Origin: Streptococcus sp. SN-1
Lineage (GTDB): Bacteria > Bacillota > Bacilli > Lactobacillales > Streptococcaceae
NCBI RefSeq assembly: GCF_041154385.1
Contig: NZ_AP028929.1
Location: 496,001-560,000, forward strand
Direction of reading: 5' to 3'
Length of the DNA: 64,000 nt
The notes under the pieces were generated by a model. That model had not been told where the DNA came from and searched no databases. It saw nothing but the letters and a program-made list of their open reading frames with translations. Of this stretch, positions 55,298 to 64,000 are shown piece after piece (the first letter of the stretch is position 1; each line of letters begins with the position of its first letter). Both the position numbers and the translations under genes were made by a program.

Positions 55298-57520
55298 TTG
55301 ATAACACCTACTTATGAATGGCGGTTTGCCCCGCAGGTAGAAGATGCGGATTTTACAAAAATAGCCAAGAAGGCTGGACTGGGTCCTGAGGTGGCTCGGT
55401 TATTATTTGAAAGAGGGATTCAGGACCAAGAAAGTCTGAAGAAGTTTTTAGAACCTTCCTTGGAGGACTTGCACGACCCTTATCTACTCCATGATATGGA
55501 CAAGGCAGTGGAACGGATTCGTCAGGCCATTGAAGAAGGGGAAAATATCCTCGTTTACGGTGATTATGATGCGGATGGTATGACTTCGGCTTCTATTGTT
55601 AAGGAAAGTTTGGAACAGCTTGGCGCTGAGTGCCGGGTTTATCTTCCCAATCGTTTTACCGATGGTTATGGACCTAATGCCAGTGTTTACAAATACTTTA
55701 TCGAGCAAGAAGGGATTTCTTTGATTGTGACGGTGGATAATGGGGTTGCTGGTCACGAAGCCATTGAATTGGCCCAGTCTATGGGAGTGGATGTCATTGT
55801 GACTGACCACCATTCCATGCCTGAAACCTTACCAGATGCCTATGCTATTGTCCATCCTGAACATCCGGATGCGAACTATCCTTTCAAATATTTGGCTGGT
55901 TGTGGAGTTGCTTTCAAGCTGGCTTGTGCCCTGTTAGAAGAAGTACAAGTGGAATTGCTTGATTTGGTCGCTATTGGTACCATTGCTGATATGGTTAGTT
56001 TGACAGATGAGAACCGTATCTTGGTTCAGTATGGTCTGGAAATGTTGGGACATACTCAGCGTATTGGTCTGCAAGAAATGCTGGACATGGCTGGGATTGC
56101 TGCCAACGAAGTTACAGAAGAAACGGTTGGCTTCCAGATTGCCCCTCGTTTGAATGCCTTGGGCCGCTTGGATGATCCCAATCCTGCCATTGATTTGTTG
56201 ACTGGGTTTGATGATGAGGAAGCGCATGAGATTGCTCTCATGATTCATCAGAAAAACGAAGAGCGCAAGGAAATCGTCCAGTCTATCTATGAAGAAGCTA
56301 AGACCATGGTGGACCCTGAGAAGAAGGTCCAAGTCTTGGCCAAGGAAGGCTGGAATCCTGGGGTTCTAGGAATCGTGGCTGGTCGTTTGTTGGAAGAACT
56401 AGGGCAGACAGTTATCGTTCTTAATATAGAGGACGGTCGTGCCAAGGGTAGTGCTCGTAGTGTGGAAGCAGTGGATATTTTTGAGGCTCTGGATCCCCAT
56501 CGAGACCTCTTTATCGCTTTCGGAGGCCATGCTGGCGCAGCTGGCATGACGCTGGAAGTTGAGAAACTTTCAGATTTATCTCAGGTTTTGGAAGACTATG
56601 TCCGTGAAAAAGGCGCAGATGCTGGTGGCAAGAACAAGTTAAATCTAGATGAAGAACTGGATTTGGAGACACTTAGCTTGGAAACGGTCAAAAGTTTTGA
56701 ACGTTTGGCACCTTTTGGCATGGACAATCAGAAACCTGTCTTTTATATCAAGGATTTTCAGGTCGAAAGTGCTCGTACCATGGGGGCAGGGAATGCCCAT
56801 CTCAAGTTGAAAATTTCCAAAGGTGAGGCGAGTTTTGAAGTGTTAGCCTTTGGCCAAGGCAGATGGGCGACAGAGTTTTCTCAAACCAAGAATCTAGAGC
56901 TGGCAGTCAAATTGTCTGTCAACCAATGGAATGGCCAAACTGCCCTCCAGTTGATGATGGTGGATGCTCGTGTGGAGGGTGTTCAACTCTTTAACATTCG
57001 TGGGAAAAATGCAGTCTTGCCTGAAGGAGTTCCAGTCTTGGATTTTGCTGGAGAACTACCAGATTTAGTAGATAGTGAAGCTGTTGTTGTAAAAACCGTT
57101 CCTGAGGATATTACTCAGCTGAAGACCATTTTTCAGGAACAGAATTTCTCTGCGGTCTATTTCAAAAATGATATTGACAAGGCCTATTATCTGACAGGTT
57201 ATGGGACTAGAGAGCAGTTTGCCAAATTGTACAAAACCATCTACCAGTTCCCAGAGTTTGATATCCGCTACAAACTGAAGGATTTGGCAACTTATCTCAA
57301 TATCCAACAAATATTGCTGGTCAAGATGATTCAAGTATTTGAAGAACTAGGCTTTGTGACGATCAAAGATGGGGTCATGACAGTGAATAAAGAGGCACCA
57401 AAGCGAGAAATCGGAGAAAGTCAGATTTACCAAAATCTCAAACAAATCGTCAAGGACCAAGAAATGATGGCGCTGGGCACTGTGCAAGAAATTTATGACT
57501 TTTTAATGGAAAAAGAATAG
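55298..57520 (+). CDS. recJ: Single-strand DNA-specific exonuclease RecJ
   Basis: 5'-3' single-strand DNA exonuclease of recombination and mismatch repair. About 740 aa. DHH phosphoesterase motifs: VYGDYDADGMTS (about 85-96), TVDNGV, VTDHHSMPE, IVHPE, then the DHHA1 motif GGHAGAAGMT (about 408-417), an OB fold and a streptococcal C-terminal extension. The start is uncertain: TTG 55298 (MITPTYEW) with GAGTGG upstream is preferred; GTG 55286 is the alternative. A terminator follows. Confidence 0.94.
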   Translation: MITPTYEWRFAPQVEDADFTKIAKKAGLGPEVARLLFERGIQDQESLKKFLEPSLEDLHDPYLLHDMDKAVERIRQAIEEGENILVYGDYDADGMTSASIVKESLEQLGAECRVYLPNRFTDGYGPNASVYKYFIEQEGISLIVTVDNGVAGHEAIELAQSMGVDVIVTDHHSMPETLPDAYAIVHPEHPDANYPFKYLAGCGVAFKLACALLEEVQVELLDLVAIGTIADMVSLTDENRILVQYGLEMLGHTQRIGLQEMLDMAGIAANEVTEETVGFQIAPRLNALGRLDDPNPAIDLLTGFDDEEAHEIALMIHQKNEERKEIVQSIYEEAKTMVDPEKKVQVLAKEGWNPGVLGIVAGRLLEELGQTVIVLNIEDGRAKGSARSVEAVDIFEALDPHRDLFIAFGGHAGAAGMTLEVEKLSDLSQVLEDYVREKGADAGGKNKLNLDEELDLETLSLETVKSFERLAPFGMDNQKPVFYIKDFQVESARTMGAGNAHLKLKISKGEASFEVLAFGQGRWATEFSQTKNLELAVKLSVNQWNGQTALQLMMVDARVEGVQLFNIRGKNAVLPEGVPVLDFAGELPDLVDSEAVVVKTVPEDITQLKTIFQEQNFSAVYFKNDIDKAYYLTGYGTREQFAKLYKTIYQFPEFDIRYKLKDLATYLNIQQILLVKMIQVFEELGFVTIKDGVMTVNKEAPKREIGESQIYQNLKQIVKDQEMMALGTVQEIYDFLMEKE

Positions 57521-57528
57521 CAGATAGG

Positions 57529-57556
57529 AAAGAGTTGGGAAACCAGCTCTTTTTTG
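57529..57556 (+). terminator. Terminator after recJ
   Basis: Stem AGAGTTGG / CCAGCTCT (one G-T pair), loop GAAA, then a T-run. Confidence 0.88.
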
Positions 57557-57572
57557 AAAACAAATCTTCATT

Positions 57573-57600
57573 TTGAAAATCATCAAAAAAATGGTATAAT
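57573..57600 (+). promoter_or_regulatory. Promoter of rnjB
   Basis: TTGAAA, 16-bp spacer, extended -10 TG G TATAAT. The leader to the start codon is about 85 bases and includes AAAAGTAGTGCTTTT, a small hairpin. Confidence 0.75.
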
Positions 57601-57690
57601 GGTAGGAAAAGATTCGGCTAAAAGTAGTGCTTTTAGAATAAAAGGGCAAGTAACCCTATAATCAAAATAAATTAAGCTTTCGGAGGAAAA

Positions 57691-59352
57691 ATGAGTAATA
57701 TCAGTTTAACAACACTTGGTGGTGTACGTGAAAACGGGAAAAATATGTATATCGCTGAAATCGATGGATCTATTTTCGTTTTGGATGCAGGTCTAAAATA
57801 CCCTGAAAATGAACAACTAGGGGTGGATGTGGTCATTCCCAATATGGACTACCTTTTTGAAAATAGCGATCGTATCGCTGGGGTCTTCTTGACCCACGGC
57901 CATGCGGATGCCATTGGTGCTCTGCCTTATCTCTTGGCTGAAGCCAAGGTACCTGTATTTGGCTCTGAATTGACCATTGAGTTGGCAAAACTCTTTGTCA
58001 AAGGAAATGACACAGTTAAGAAATTCAATGATTTCCATGTCATTGATGAGGATTCGGAGATTGATTTTGGAGGAACTGTGGTGTCCTTCTTCCGTACGAC
58101 CCACTCTATCCCAGAAAGTCTGGGTGTGGTCTTGAAGACAGCTGAAGGTAGTATCGTTTATACAGGTGACTTCAAATTTGACCAGACAGCTAGTGAATCC
58201 TATGCGACAGACTTCGCTCGTTTGGCAGAAATCGGTCGTGATGGAGTTCTAGCTCTTCTTAGCGACTCAGCCAATGCAGATAGCAATATCCAAGTGGCTA
58301 GTGAAAGTGAAGTTGGGGATGAAATTACCCAAACTATTGCGGACTGGGATGGTCGTATCATCGTTGCGGCGGTAGCCAGCAACCTCTCTCGTATCCAGCA
58401 GGTGTTTGACGCTGCGGATGCAACAGGCCGTCGTGTGGTCTTGACAGGATTCGATATTGAAAATATCGTCCGTACTGCTATTCGCCTTAAGAAATTGTCT
58501 CTAGCTAACGAGAGTCTTTTGATTAAGCCAAAAGATATGTCTCGTTTTGAAGACCATGAGTTGATTATTCTTGAGACAGGCCGTATGGGTGAGCCTATCA
58601 ACGGTCTTCGTAAGATGTCGATTGGTCGCCACCGTTATGTGGAAATCAAGGACGGTGACCTAGTCTATATCGTAACGACTCCATCTATCGCCAAAGAAGC
58701 AGTCATGGCGCGTGTGGAAAACATGATTTACCAAGCTGGCGGTGTTGTCAAACTGATCACTCAAAGCTTGCGTGTATCAGGTCACGGAAATGCGCGTGAT
58801 TTGCAGTTGATGATCAATCTCTTGCAACCCAAGTATCTCTTCCCAATTCAAGGGGAATACCGTGAGTTGGATGCCCATGCTAAGGCTGCTATGGCAGTTG
58901 GTATGTTGCCAGAACGCATTTTTATTCCTAAAAAGGGAACCAGCATGGCTTATGAGAATGGAGACTTTGTTCCAGCTGGAGCGGTTTCAGCAGGGGATGT
59001 CTTGATTGACGGAAATGCCATTGGTGATGTTGGAAATGTGGTTCTTCGTGACCGTAAGGTCTTGTCAGAGGACGGAATTTTCATCGTCGCAATCACTGTT
59101 AACCGTCGTGAGAAGAAAATTGTGGCCAAGGCTCGTGTTCATACGCGTGGATTTGTTTATCTCAAGAAGAGCCGTGATATTCTCCGTGAAAGTTCAGAAT
59201 TGATTAACCAAACGGTAGAAGACTATCTTCAAGAAGATGACTTTGACTGGGCAGATCTTAAAGGGAAGGTTCGTGATAATCTTACCAAGTATCTCTTTGA
59301 CCAAACCAAACGTCGTCCAGCTATTTTACCAGTAGTCATGGAAGCGAAATAA
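57691..59352 (+). CDS. rnjB: Ribonuclease J (RnjB / J2 type)
   Basis: Metallo-beta-lactamase/beta-CASP ribonuclease of mRNA decay. 553 aa. The zinc motif is FLTHGHADAIGALPYL: the canonical HxHxDH has Ala instead of the last His, which suggests a J2-type subunit with reduced activity that works beside RNase J1. Other parts are TTHSIPESLG, YTGDFKFD, the beta-CASP domain (about 205-370), SGHGNARDL and a C-terminal domain. CGGAGG ribosome-binding site. J1 is not in this window. Confidence 0.93.
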   Translation: MSNISLTTLGGVRENGKNMYIAEIDGSIFVLDAGLKYPENEQLGVDVVIPNMDYLFENSDRIAGVFLTHGHADAIGALPYLLAEAKVPVFGSELTIELAKLFVKGNDTVKKFNDFHVIDEDSEIDFGGTVVSFFRTTHSIPESLGVVLKTAEGSIVYTGDFKFDQTASESYATDFARLAEIGRDGVLALLSDSANADSNIQVASESEVGDEITQTIADWDGRIIVAAVASNLSRIQQVFDAADATGRRVVLTGFDIENIVRTAIRLKKLSLANESLLIKPKDMSRFEDHELIILETGRMGEPINGLRKMSIGRHRYVEIKDGDLVYIVTTPSIAKEAVMARVENMIYQAGGVVKLITQSLRVSGHGNARDLQLMINLLQPKYLFPIQGEYRELDAHAKAAMAVGMLPERIFIPKKGTSMAYENGDFVPAGAVSAGDVLIDGNAIGDVGNVVLRDRKVLSEDGIFIVAITVNRREKKIVAKARVHTRGFVYLKKSRDILRESSELINQTVEDYLQEDDFDWADLKGKVRDNLTKYLFDQTKRRPAILPVVMEAK

Positions 59353-59400
59353 TCTTTGAAATAAACAGAGAGAAAGTCGAATTTCGGCTTTTTCTTATAG

Positions 59401-60198
<798 letters not shown>

Positions 60199-60328
60199 TT
60201 TTTTATAAATGAATCACTATTTATAGTTATTCTTGGCTTTAAAACAATGATGGAAGTCTGTTTTCACTAGACTTTTCAAACGAAAGTAGTAGAATAGTAA
60301 TAAGATACTGGAGGAAAGAGAGTAGGAA

Positions 60329-61549
60329 ATGTACCGTTATCAAATTGGCATTCCCACATTAGAATATGATCAGTTTGTTAAAGAACATGAATTAGCTAAT
60401 GTATTACAAAGCAGTGCTTGGGAAAAAGTGAAATCTGATTGGAATCATGAGAGATTTGGTGTCTATGAAGGGGAAGAATTACTGGCTGTGGCTAGTATTC
60501 TCATAAAGTCTCTGCCTTTGGGGTATAAAATGTTTTATATTCCAAGAGGTCCCATATTGGATTACAGGGATACAGAAGTTTTAAAGTTTGTTCTGCAGTC
60601 TATTAAGTCTTACGCTCGTAGTAAGAGAGCGGTTTTTGTGACTTTTGACCCAAGTATTTGTCTATCTCAACATTTGGTCAATCAAGATAAAACAGAATAT
60701 CCTGAAAATCTTGCTCTTGTTGAGACTTTAGGGCAACTAGGAGTGAAATGGTCTGGGCAGACAACCGAGATGGATGATACTATTCAACCTCGTATTCAGG
60801 CTAAAATATACAAGCAACATTTTGGGGAAGATAAACTTTCTAAATCAACAAGACAAGCTATCCGAACAGCTCGAAACAAAGGGCTTAAGATTCAATATGG
60901 TGGATTAGAACTATTAGATTCGTTTTCGGAGTTGATGAAAAAAACTGAGAAACGAAAAGATATTCATTTAAGAAATGAAGTCTACTATAAAAAACTATTA
61001 GATAACTTTAAAGAAGATTCTTATATCACGCTAACGAGTTTGGATGTTTCTGAGCGTTTACGAGAATTAGAAGAACAGCTGGAAAAAAATAGAGTAGTTG
61101 CAGAAAAATTTAGTGATGCAACCAAACCTTCAAAAGTTCAAGAAAATGTAAAAGAAAAAGAACGTTTAGAAGAGGAAAGAGATTTCTTGCAGGGATATAT
61201 GAATGGAGGAAAATCAAATATTCCTTTAGCAGCTACTTTGAGTTTGGAATTTGGTAATACTTCTGTCAATCTATATGCTGGTATGGATGATGCTTTTAAA
61301 CGTTACAATGCACCAATTTTAACTTGGTATGAAACAGCTCGCTATGCCTTTGAGAGAGGTATGGTGTGGCAAAATTTAGGTGGTGTTGAAAACTCTCTCA
61401 ATGGTGGACTTTATCATTTTAAGGAAAAATTTAATCCAACAATTGAAGAATACTTGGGTGAATTTACAATGCCTACGCATCCTCTCTATCCTCTGTTAAG
61501 ACTTGCTCTTGATTTCCGTAAAACATTAAGAAAAAAACATAGAAAGTAA
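60329..61549 (+). CDS. murM: MurM, seryl/alanyl-tRNA-dependent lipid II ligase
   Basis: FemABX-family transferase that adds the first residue (Ser or Ala) of the dipeptide bridge to lipid II, making branched cell-wall peptides. 406 aa. Two GNAT-like halves with a helical arm (about 235-295, charged coiled coil LRELEEQLEKNRVVAEKF). Begins MYRYQIGIPTLEYDQF; includes LQSSAWEKVKSDW and MFYIPRGPILDY. Allelic forms decide Ser versus Ala choice and affect beta-lactam resistance in pneumococcus (established), but the allele type cannot be judged here. A possible -10 TAGAAT is at 60290-60295. Confidence 0.95.
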   Translation: MYRYQIGIPTLEYDQFVKEHELANVLQSSAWEKVKSDWNHERFGVYEGEELLAVASILIKSLPLGYKMFYIPRGPILDYRDTEVLKFVLQSIKSYARSKRAVFVTFDPSICLSQHLVNQDKTEYPENLALVETLGQLGVKWSGQTTEMDDTIQPRIQAKIYKQHFGEDKLSKSTRQAIRTARNKGLKIQYGGLELLDSFSELMKKTEKRKDIHLRNEVYYKKLLDNFKEDSYITLTSLDVSERLRELEEQLEKNRVVAEKFSDATKPSKVQENVKEKERLEEERDFLQGYMNGGKSNIPLAATLSLEFGNTSVNLYAGMDDAFKRYNAPILTWYETARYAFERGMVWQNLGGVENSLNGGLYHFKEKFNPTIEEYLGEFTMPTHPLYPLLRLALDFRKTLRKKHRK

Positions 61550-61553
61550 GTAT

Positions 61554-62786
61554 ATGGCACTAACAACACTCACGAAAGAAGAGTTTCAGGCTTATTCTGA
61601 TCAGGTTTCTTCTCGTTCCTTTATGCAATCTGTCCAGATGGGTGACTTGCTAGAAAAAAGAGGGGCTCAAATTGTTTATCTTGCTTTAAAACAAGAAGGA
61701 GAAATTCAAGTTGCAGCTCTGGTTTATAGTTTGCCCATGCTAGGTGGTCTGCATATGGAGCTCAATTCGGGGCCGATTTATACCCAACAAGATGCCCTTC
61801 CAGTTTTTTATGCGGAGTTAAAAGAATATGCCAAGCAAAATGGTGTATTAGAGTTGCTTGTAAAACCTTATGAAACTTATCAAATTTTTGATAGTGAAGG
61901 TAATCCAATAGATACTGAGAAAAAAAGTATCATTCAAGGTTTAACTGATTTAGGTTATCAATTTGATGGTTTGACGACAGGATATCCAGGTGGAGAACCA
62001 GATTGGTTATATTATAAGGATTTGACTGAATTAACTGAAAAGAATTTACTTAAAAGTTTTAGCAAAAAGGGGAAGCCTTTGGTGAAAAAGGCTGAAACTT
62101 TTGGTATTCGGTTGAAAAAGTTAAAACGTGAAGAGCTATCAATTTTTAAGAACATCACAAAAGAAACCTCTGAACGTAGAGAATACAGTGATAAAAGTTT
62201 AGAATACTATGAGCATTTTTATGATGCTTTTGGAGAACAAGCTGAGTTTCTCATAGCAACCTTGAATTTTTCGGAATATATGAACAAATTACAAGGTGAG
62301 CAAAGTAAACTAGAAGAAATCCTGGACAAGTTGCGACTTGATTTGAGTAAAAATCCTCATTCTGAGAAAAAACAAAATCAACTGAGAGAATATTCTAGTC
62401 AATTTGAAACTTTTGAAGTTCGAAAAGCAGAAGCGCGAAATTTGATTGAAAAATATGGGGAAGAAGATATTGTTTTAGCCGGTAGTTTATTTGTTTATAT
62501 GCCTCAGGAAACGACTTATCTCTTTAGTGGCTCCTACACTGAGTTTAATAAATTCTATGCCCCAGCACTACTTCAAAAATATGTTATGTTGGAAAGCATA
62601 AAACGTGGAATACCTAAATACAACTTCCTGGGCATTCAAGGGATTTTTGATGGTAGTGATGGTGTTTTGCGTTTTAAACAGAATTTTAATGGCTATATTG
62701 TACGTAAAGCAGGAACTTTCCGTTATCATCCATCGCCTTTAAAATACAAAGCTATTCAGTTATTTAAAAAAATATTAGGACGTTAA
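61554..62786 (+). CDS. murN: MurN, alanyl-tRNA-dependent lipid II ligase
   Basis: Adds the second residue (Ala) of the wall cross-bridge after MurM. 410 aa, same FemABX fold with a helical arm (about 245-300, KLQGEQSKLEEILDKLRLDL). Begins MALTTLTKEEFQAYSDQVSSRSF. It lies 4 bases after murM in the standard murMN operon. Confidence 0.95.
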   Translation: MALTTLTKEEFQAYSDQVSSRSFMQSVQMGDLLEKRGAQIVYLALKQEGEIQVAALVYSLPMLGGLHMELNSGPIYTQQDALPVFYAELKEYAKQNGVLELLVKPYETYQIFDSEGNPIDTEKKSIIQGLTDLGYQFDGLTTGYPGGEPDWLYYKDLTELTEKNLLKSFSKKGKPLVKKAETFGIRLKKLKREELSIFKNITKETSERREYSDKSLEYYEHFYDAFGEQAEFLIATLNFSEYMNKLQGEQSKLEEILDKLRLDLSKNPHSEKKQNQLREYSSQFETFEVRKAEARNLIEKYGEEDIVLAGSLFVYMPQETTYLFSGSYTEFNKFYAPALLQKYVMLESIKRGIPKYNFLGIQGIFDGSDGVLRFKQNFNGYIVRKAGTFRYHPSPLKYKAIQLFKKILGR

Positions 62787-62864
62787 GATGAAAAAGCCAA
62801 TATTTAGCTTTCTTTCAGCTTATTTTAGTAAAATAGTCTTTATTTGCTAGAAAGGTGGAGAGAC

Positions 62865-63566
62865 ATGCGCTGGATTTTTCGTTTGATAGGGGCTTTCTTT
62901 TCTTTTGTGTGGCGTTTGTTTTGGCGCCTGGTTTGGATTGTTTTTCTTTTATGCACTCTTGCTTTTGGATTTCTCTGGTATCTGAACGGGGATTTTCAAG
63001 GGGCGCTGAAGCAAGCAGAACGGTCAGTAAAAATTGGTCAACAAAGTATCGACCAATGGGAAAGAACAGGGCAACTGCCTAAGTTGAACCAGACAGATAG
63101 CCACCAGCATTCTGAAGGAAGATGGCCACAGGCTTCTGCTCGTATTTACTTGGATCCGCAGATGGATTCACGCTTTCAAGAGGCATATTTAGAAGCAATT
63201 CAGAATTGGAATCAAACTGGTGCTTTTAACTTTGAAATTGTCACCGAGTCCAGTAAGGCAGATATTATGGCTACGGAGATGAATGACGGAGGCACTCCTG
63301 TGGCAGGAGAGGCGGAAAGTCAGACCAATCTCTTAACGGGGCAATTCTTGTCTGTAACGGTGCGGTTGAATCATTATTATTTGTCCAATCCTAACTATGG
63401 CTATTCCTATGAGCGCCTTGTCCATACGGCAGAACATGAGTTGGGGCATGCAATTGGCTTGGACCATACAGATGAGAAGTCTGTGATGCAACCTGCAGGT
63501 TCCTTTTATGGTATCCAGGAAGAGGATGTTGAAAGACTTCGAAAATTATATGAGACCAATGAGTAG
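62865..63566 (+). CDS. Membrane-anchored matrixin-like metalloprotease
   Basis: Putative secreted-side zinc protease. 233 aa from ATG 62865 (AAGGTGGAGAG upstream); a TTG at 62844 is the weaker alternative. A positively charged start and one long hydrophobic helix (about 5-45, rich in Phe/Trp/Leu) suggest a type II membrane anchor; then a linker and a catalytic domain with [11 protein letters not shown] (about 191-201), the HExxHxxGxxH zinc motif of M10 enzymes, followed by a Met-turn-like SVMQP. The substrate is unknown. It stands alone between murN and uvrC. Confidence 0.85.
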   Translation: MRWIFRLIGAFFSFVWRLFWRLVWIVFLLCTLAFGFLWYLNGDFQGALKQAERSVKIGQQSIDQWERTGQLPKLNQTDSHQHSEGRWPQASARIYLDPQMDSRFQEAYLEAIQNWNQTGAFNFEIVTESSKADIMATEMNDGGTPVAGEAESQTNLLTGQFLSVTVRLNHYYLSNPNYGYSYERLVHTAEHELGHAIGLDHTDEKSVMQPAGSFYGIQEEDVERLRKLYETNE

Positions 63567-63590
63567 GGAGTTATCTTTCCCTACTTTTTT
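63562..63590 (+). terminator. Terminator after the matrixin-like gene
   Basis: Stem AGTAGGG / CCCTACT, 10-base loop, then TTTTTT. The stem includes the stop codon. Confidence 0.8.
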
Positions 63591-63598
63591 GTTATAAT
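63590..63598 (+). promoter_or_regulatory. Extended -10 promoter of uvrC
   Basis: TG T TATAAT immediately after the terminator T-run, only 6 bases before the uvrC ATG, so the mRNA would have almost no leader. Confidence 0.6.
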
Positions 63599-63604
63599 GG
63601 AACT

Positions 63605-64000
63605 ATGAATAACTTGATTAAATCAAAACTAGAGCTCTTGCCGACCAGCCCTGGTTGTTACATTCACAAGGATAAAAACGGCACCATTATCTATGTAGGA
63701 AAGGCAAAAAATCTGCGTAACCGCGTGAGGTCTTATTTCCGTGGGAGTCACGATACCAAGACAGAGGCTCTGGTGTCTGAAATTGTGGATTTTGAATTTA
63801 TCGTTACGGAGTCTAATATTGAGGCACTTCTCCTAGAAATCAATCTGATCAAGGAAAATAAGCCTAAGTACAATATCATGCTCAAGGATGATAAGTCTTA
63901 TCCTTTCATCAAAATTACCAATGAGCGCTATCCTCGTTTGATTATCACCCGTCAGATCAAGAAGGATGGAGGTCTCTATTTTGGTCCCTATCCAGATGTG
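63605..64000 (+). CDS. uvrC: Excinuclease ABC subunit C, 5' part
   Basis: Nuclease subunit of nucleotide excision repair. The first 132 codons are in the window; the 3' part is cut by the right edge. The N-terminal GIY-YIG nuclease domain is clear: [20 protein letters not shown] followed by [14 protein letters not shown], then [20 protein letters not shown] and [12 protein letters not shown]. Start ATG 63605; there is no strong ribosome-binding site between the promoter and the ATG, so leaderless or near-leaderless translation is possible. Confidence 0.95.
   Translation, partial: MNNLIKSKLELLPTSPGCYIHKDKNGTIIYVGKAKNLRNRVRSYFRGSHDTKTEALVSEIVDFEFIVTESNIEALLLEINLIKENKPKYNIMLKDDKSYPFIKITNERYPRLIITRQIKKDGGLYFGPYPDV

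Overview
The window is a chromosomal segment of a Streptococcus of the mitis group (S. mitis / S. oralis / S. pneumoniae relatives). The evidence is a complete BOX repeat (boxA, two boxB, boxC), the PhpP/StkP pair with a PASTA kinase, a MurM/MurN pair, a mevalonate mvaS-mvaA pair, RNase Y and RNase J genes, and frequent extended -10 (TGnTATAAT) promoters. No rRNA, tRNA, CRISPR array, integrase or intact insertion sequence was seen.

Layout. 1-2749: 3' part of a type I restriction gene (hsdR). 2.8-13 kb: housekeeping run rny, gmk, rpoZ, priA, fmt, rsmB, phpP, stkP. 13-16.8 kb: split threonine/serine exporter, then mvaS-mvaA. 16.8-22.7 kb: a BOX element, then the sucrose regulon (scrR and scrB leftward; scrA and scrK rightward) with several LacI-type operator candidates. 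22.8-23.4 kb: a TVP38-type membrane protein. 23.5-36.3 kb: a defence island. It holds a second type I system (hsdR, hsdS, hsdM) with a very AT-rich Hachiman-like pair (hamA nuclease, hamB helicase) between hsdR and hsdS. An ATPase/TOPRIM two-gene module with its own promoter follows, then an orphan HigA-type antitoxin, a DUF1722 gene and a frameshifted TIGR02328-type gene. 36.4-39.7 kb: metE-metF behind a MET-box palindrome. 39.8-40.57 kb: a long non-coding, highly structured region with three tandem hairpin units just upstream of pnp. 40.6-47 kb: pnp, cysE, a GNAT, cysS, mrnC and a PucR-type regulator.

47-52.2 kb: msmK with an overlapping cre-like site, followed by about 3.6 kb of inserted DNA (a GH13 glucosidase, a multi-hairpin element and a 5'-truncated LPXTG protein gene). 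The insert is flanked by a second, apparently identical 262-bp copy of the msmK 3' end, the signature of an insertion-duplication. 52.2-55.1 kb: a leftward polar amino-acid ABC transporter. 55.3-64 kb: recJ, rnjB, estA, murM, murN, a membrane-anchored matrixin-like protease and the start of uvrC.

The most interesting parts are the nested defence genes, the ATPase/TOPRIM module, the tandem hairpin array upstream of pnp, and the msmK insertion-duplication. All functions are inferred by reading motifs; no database search was run.
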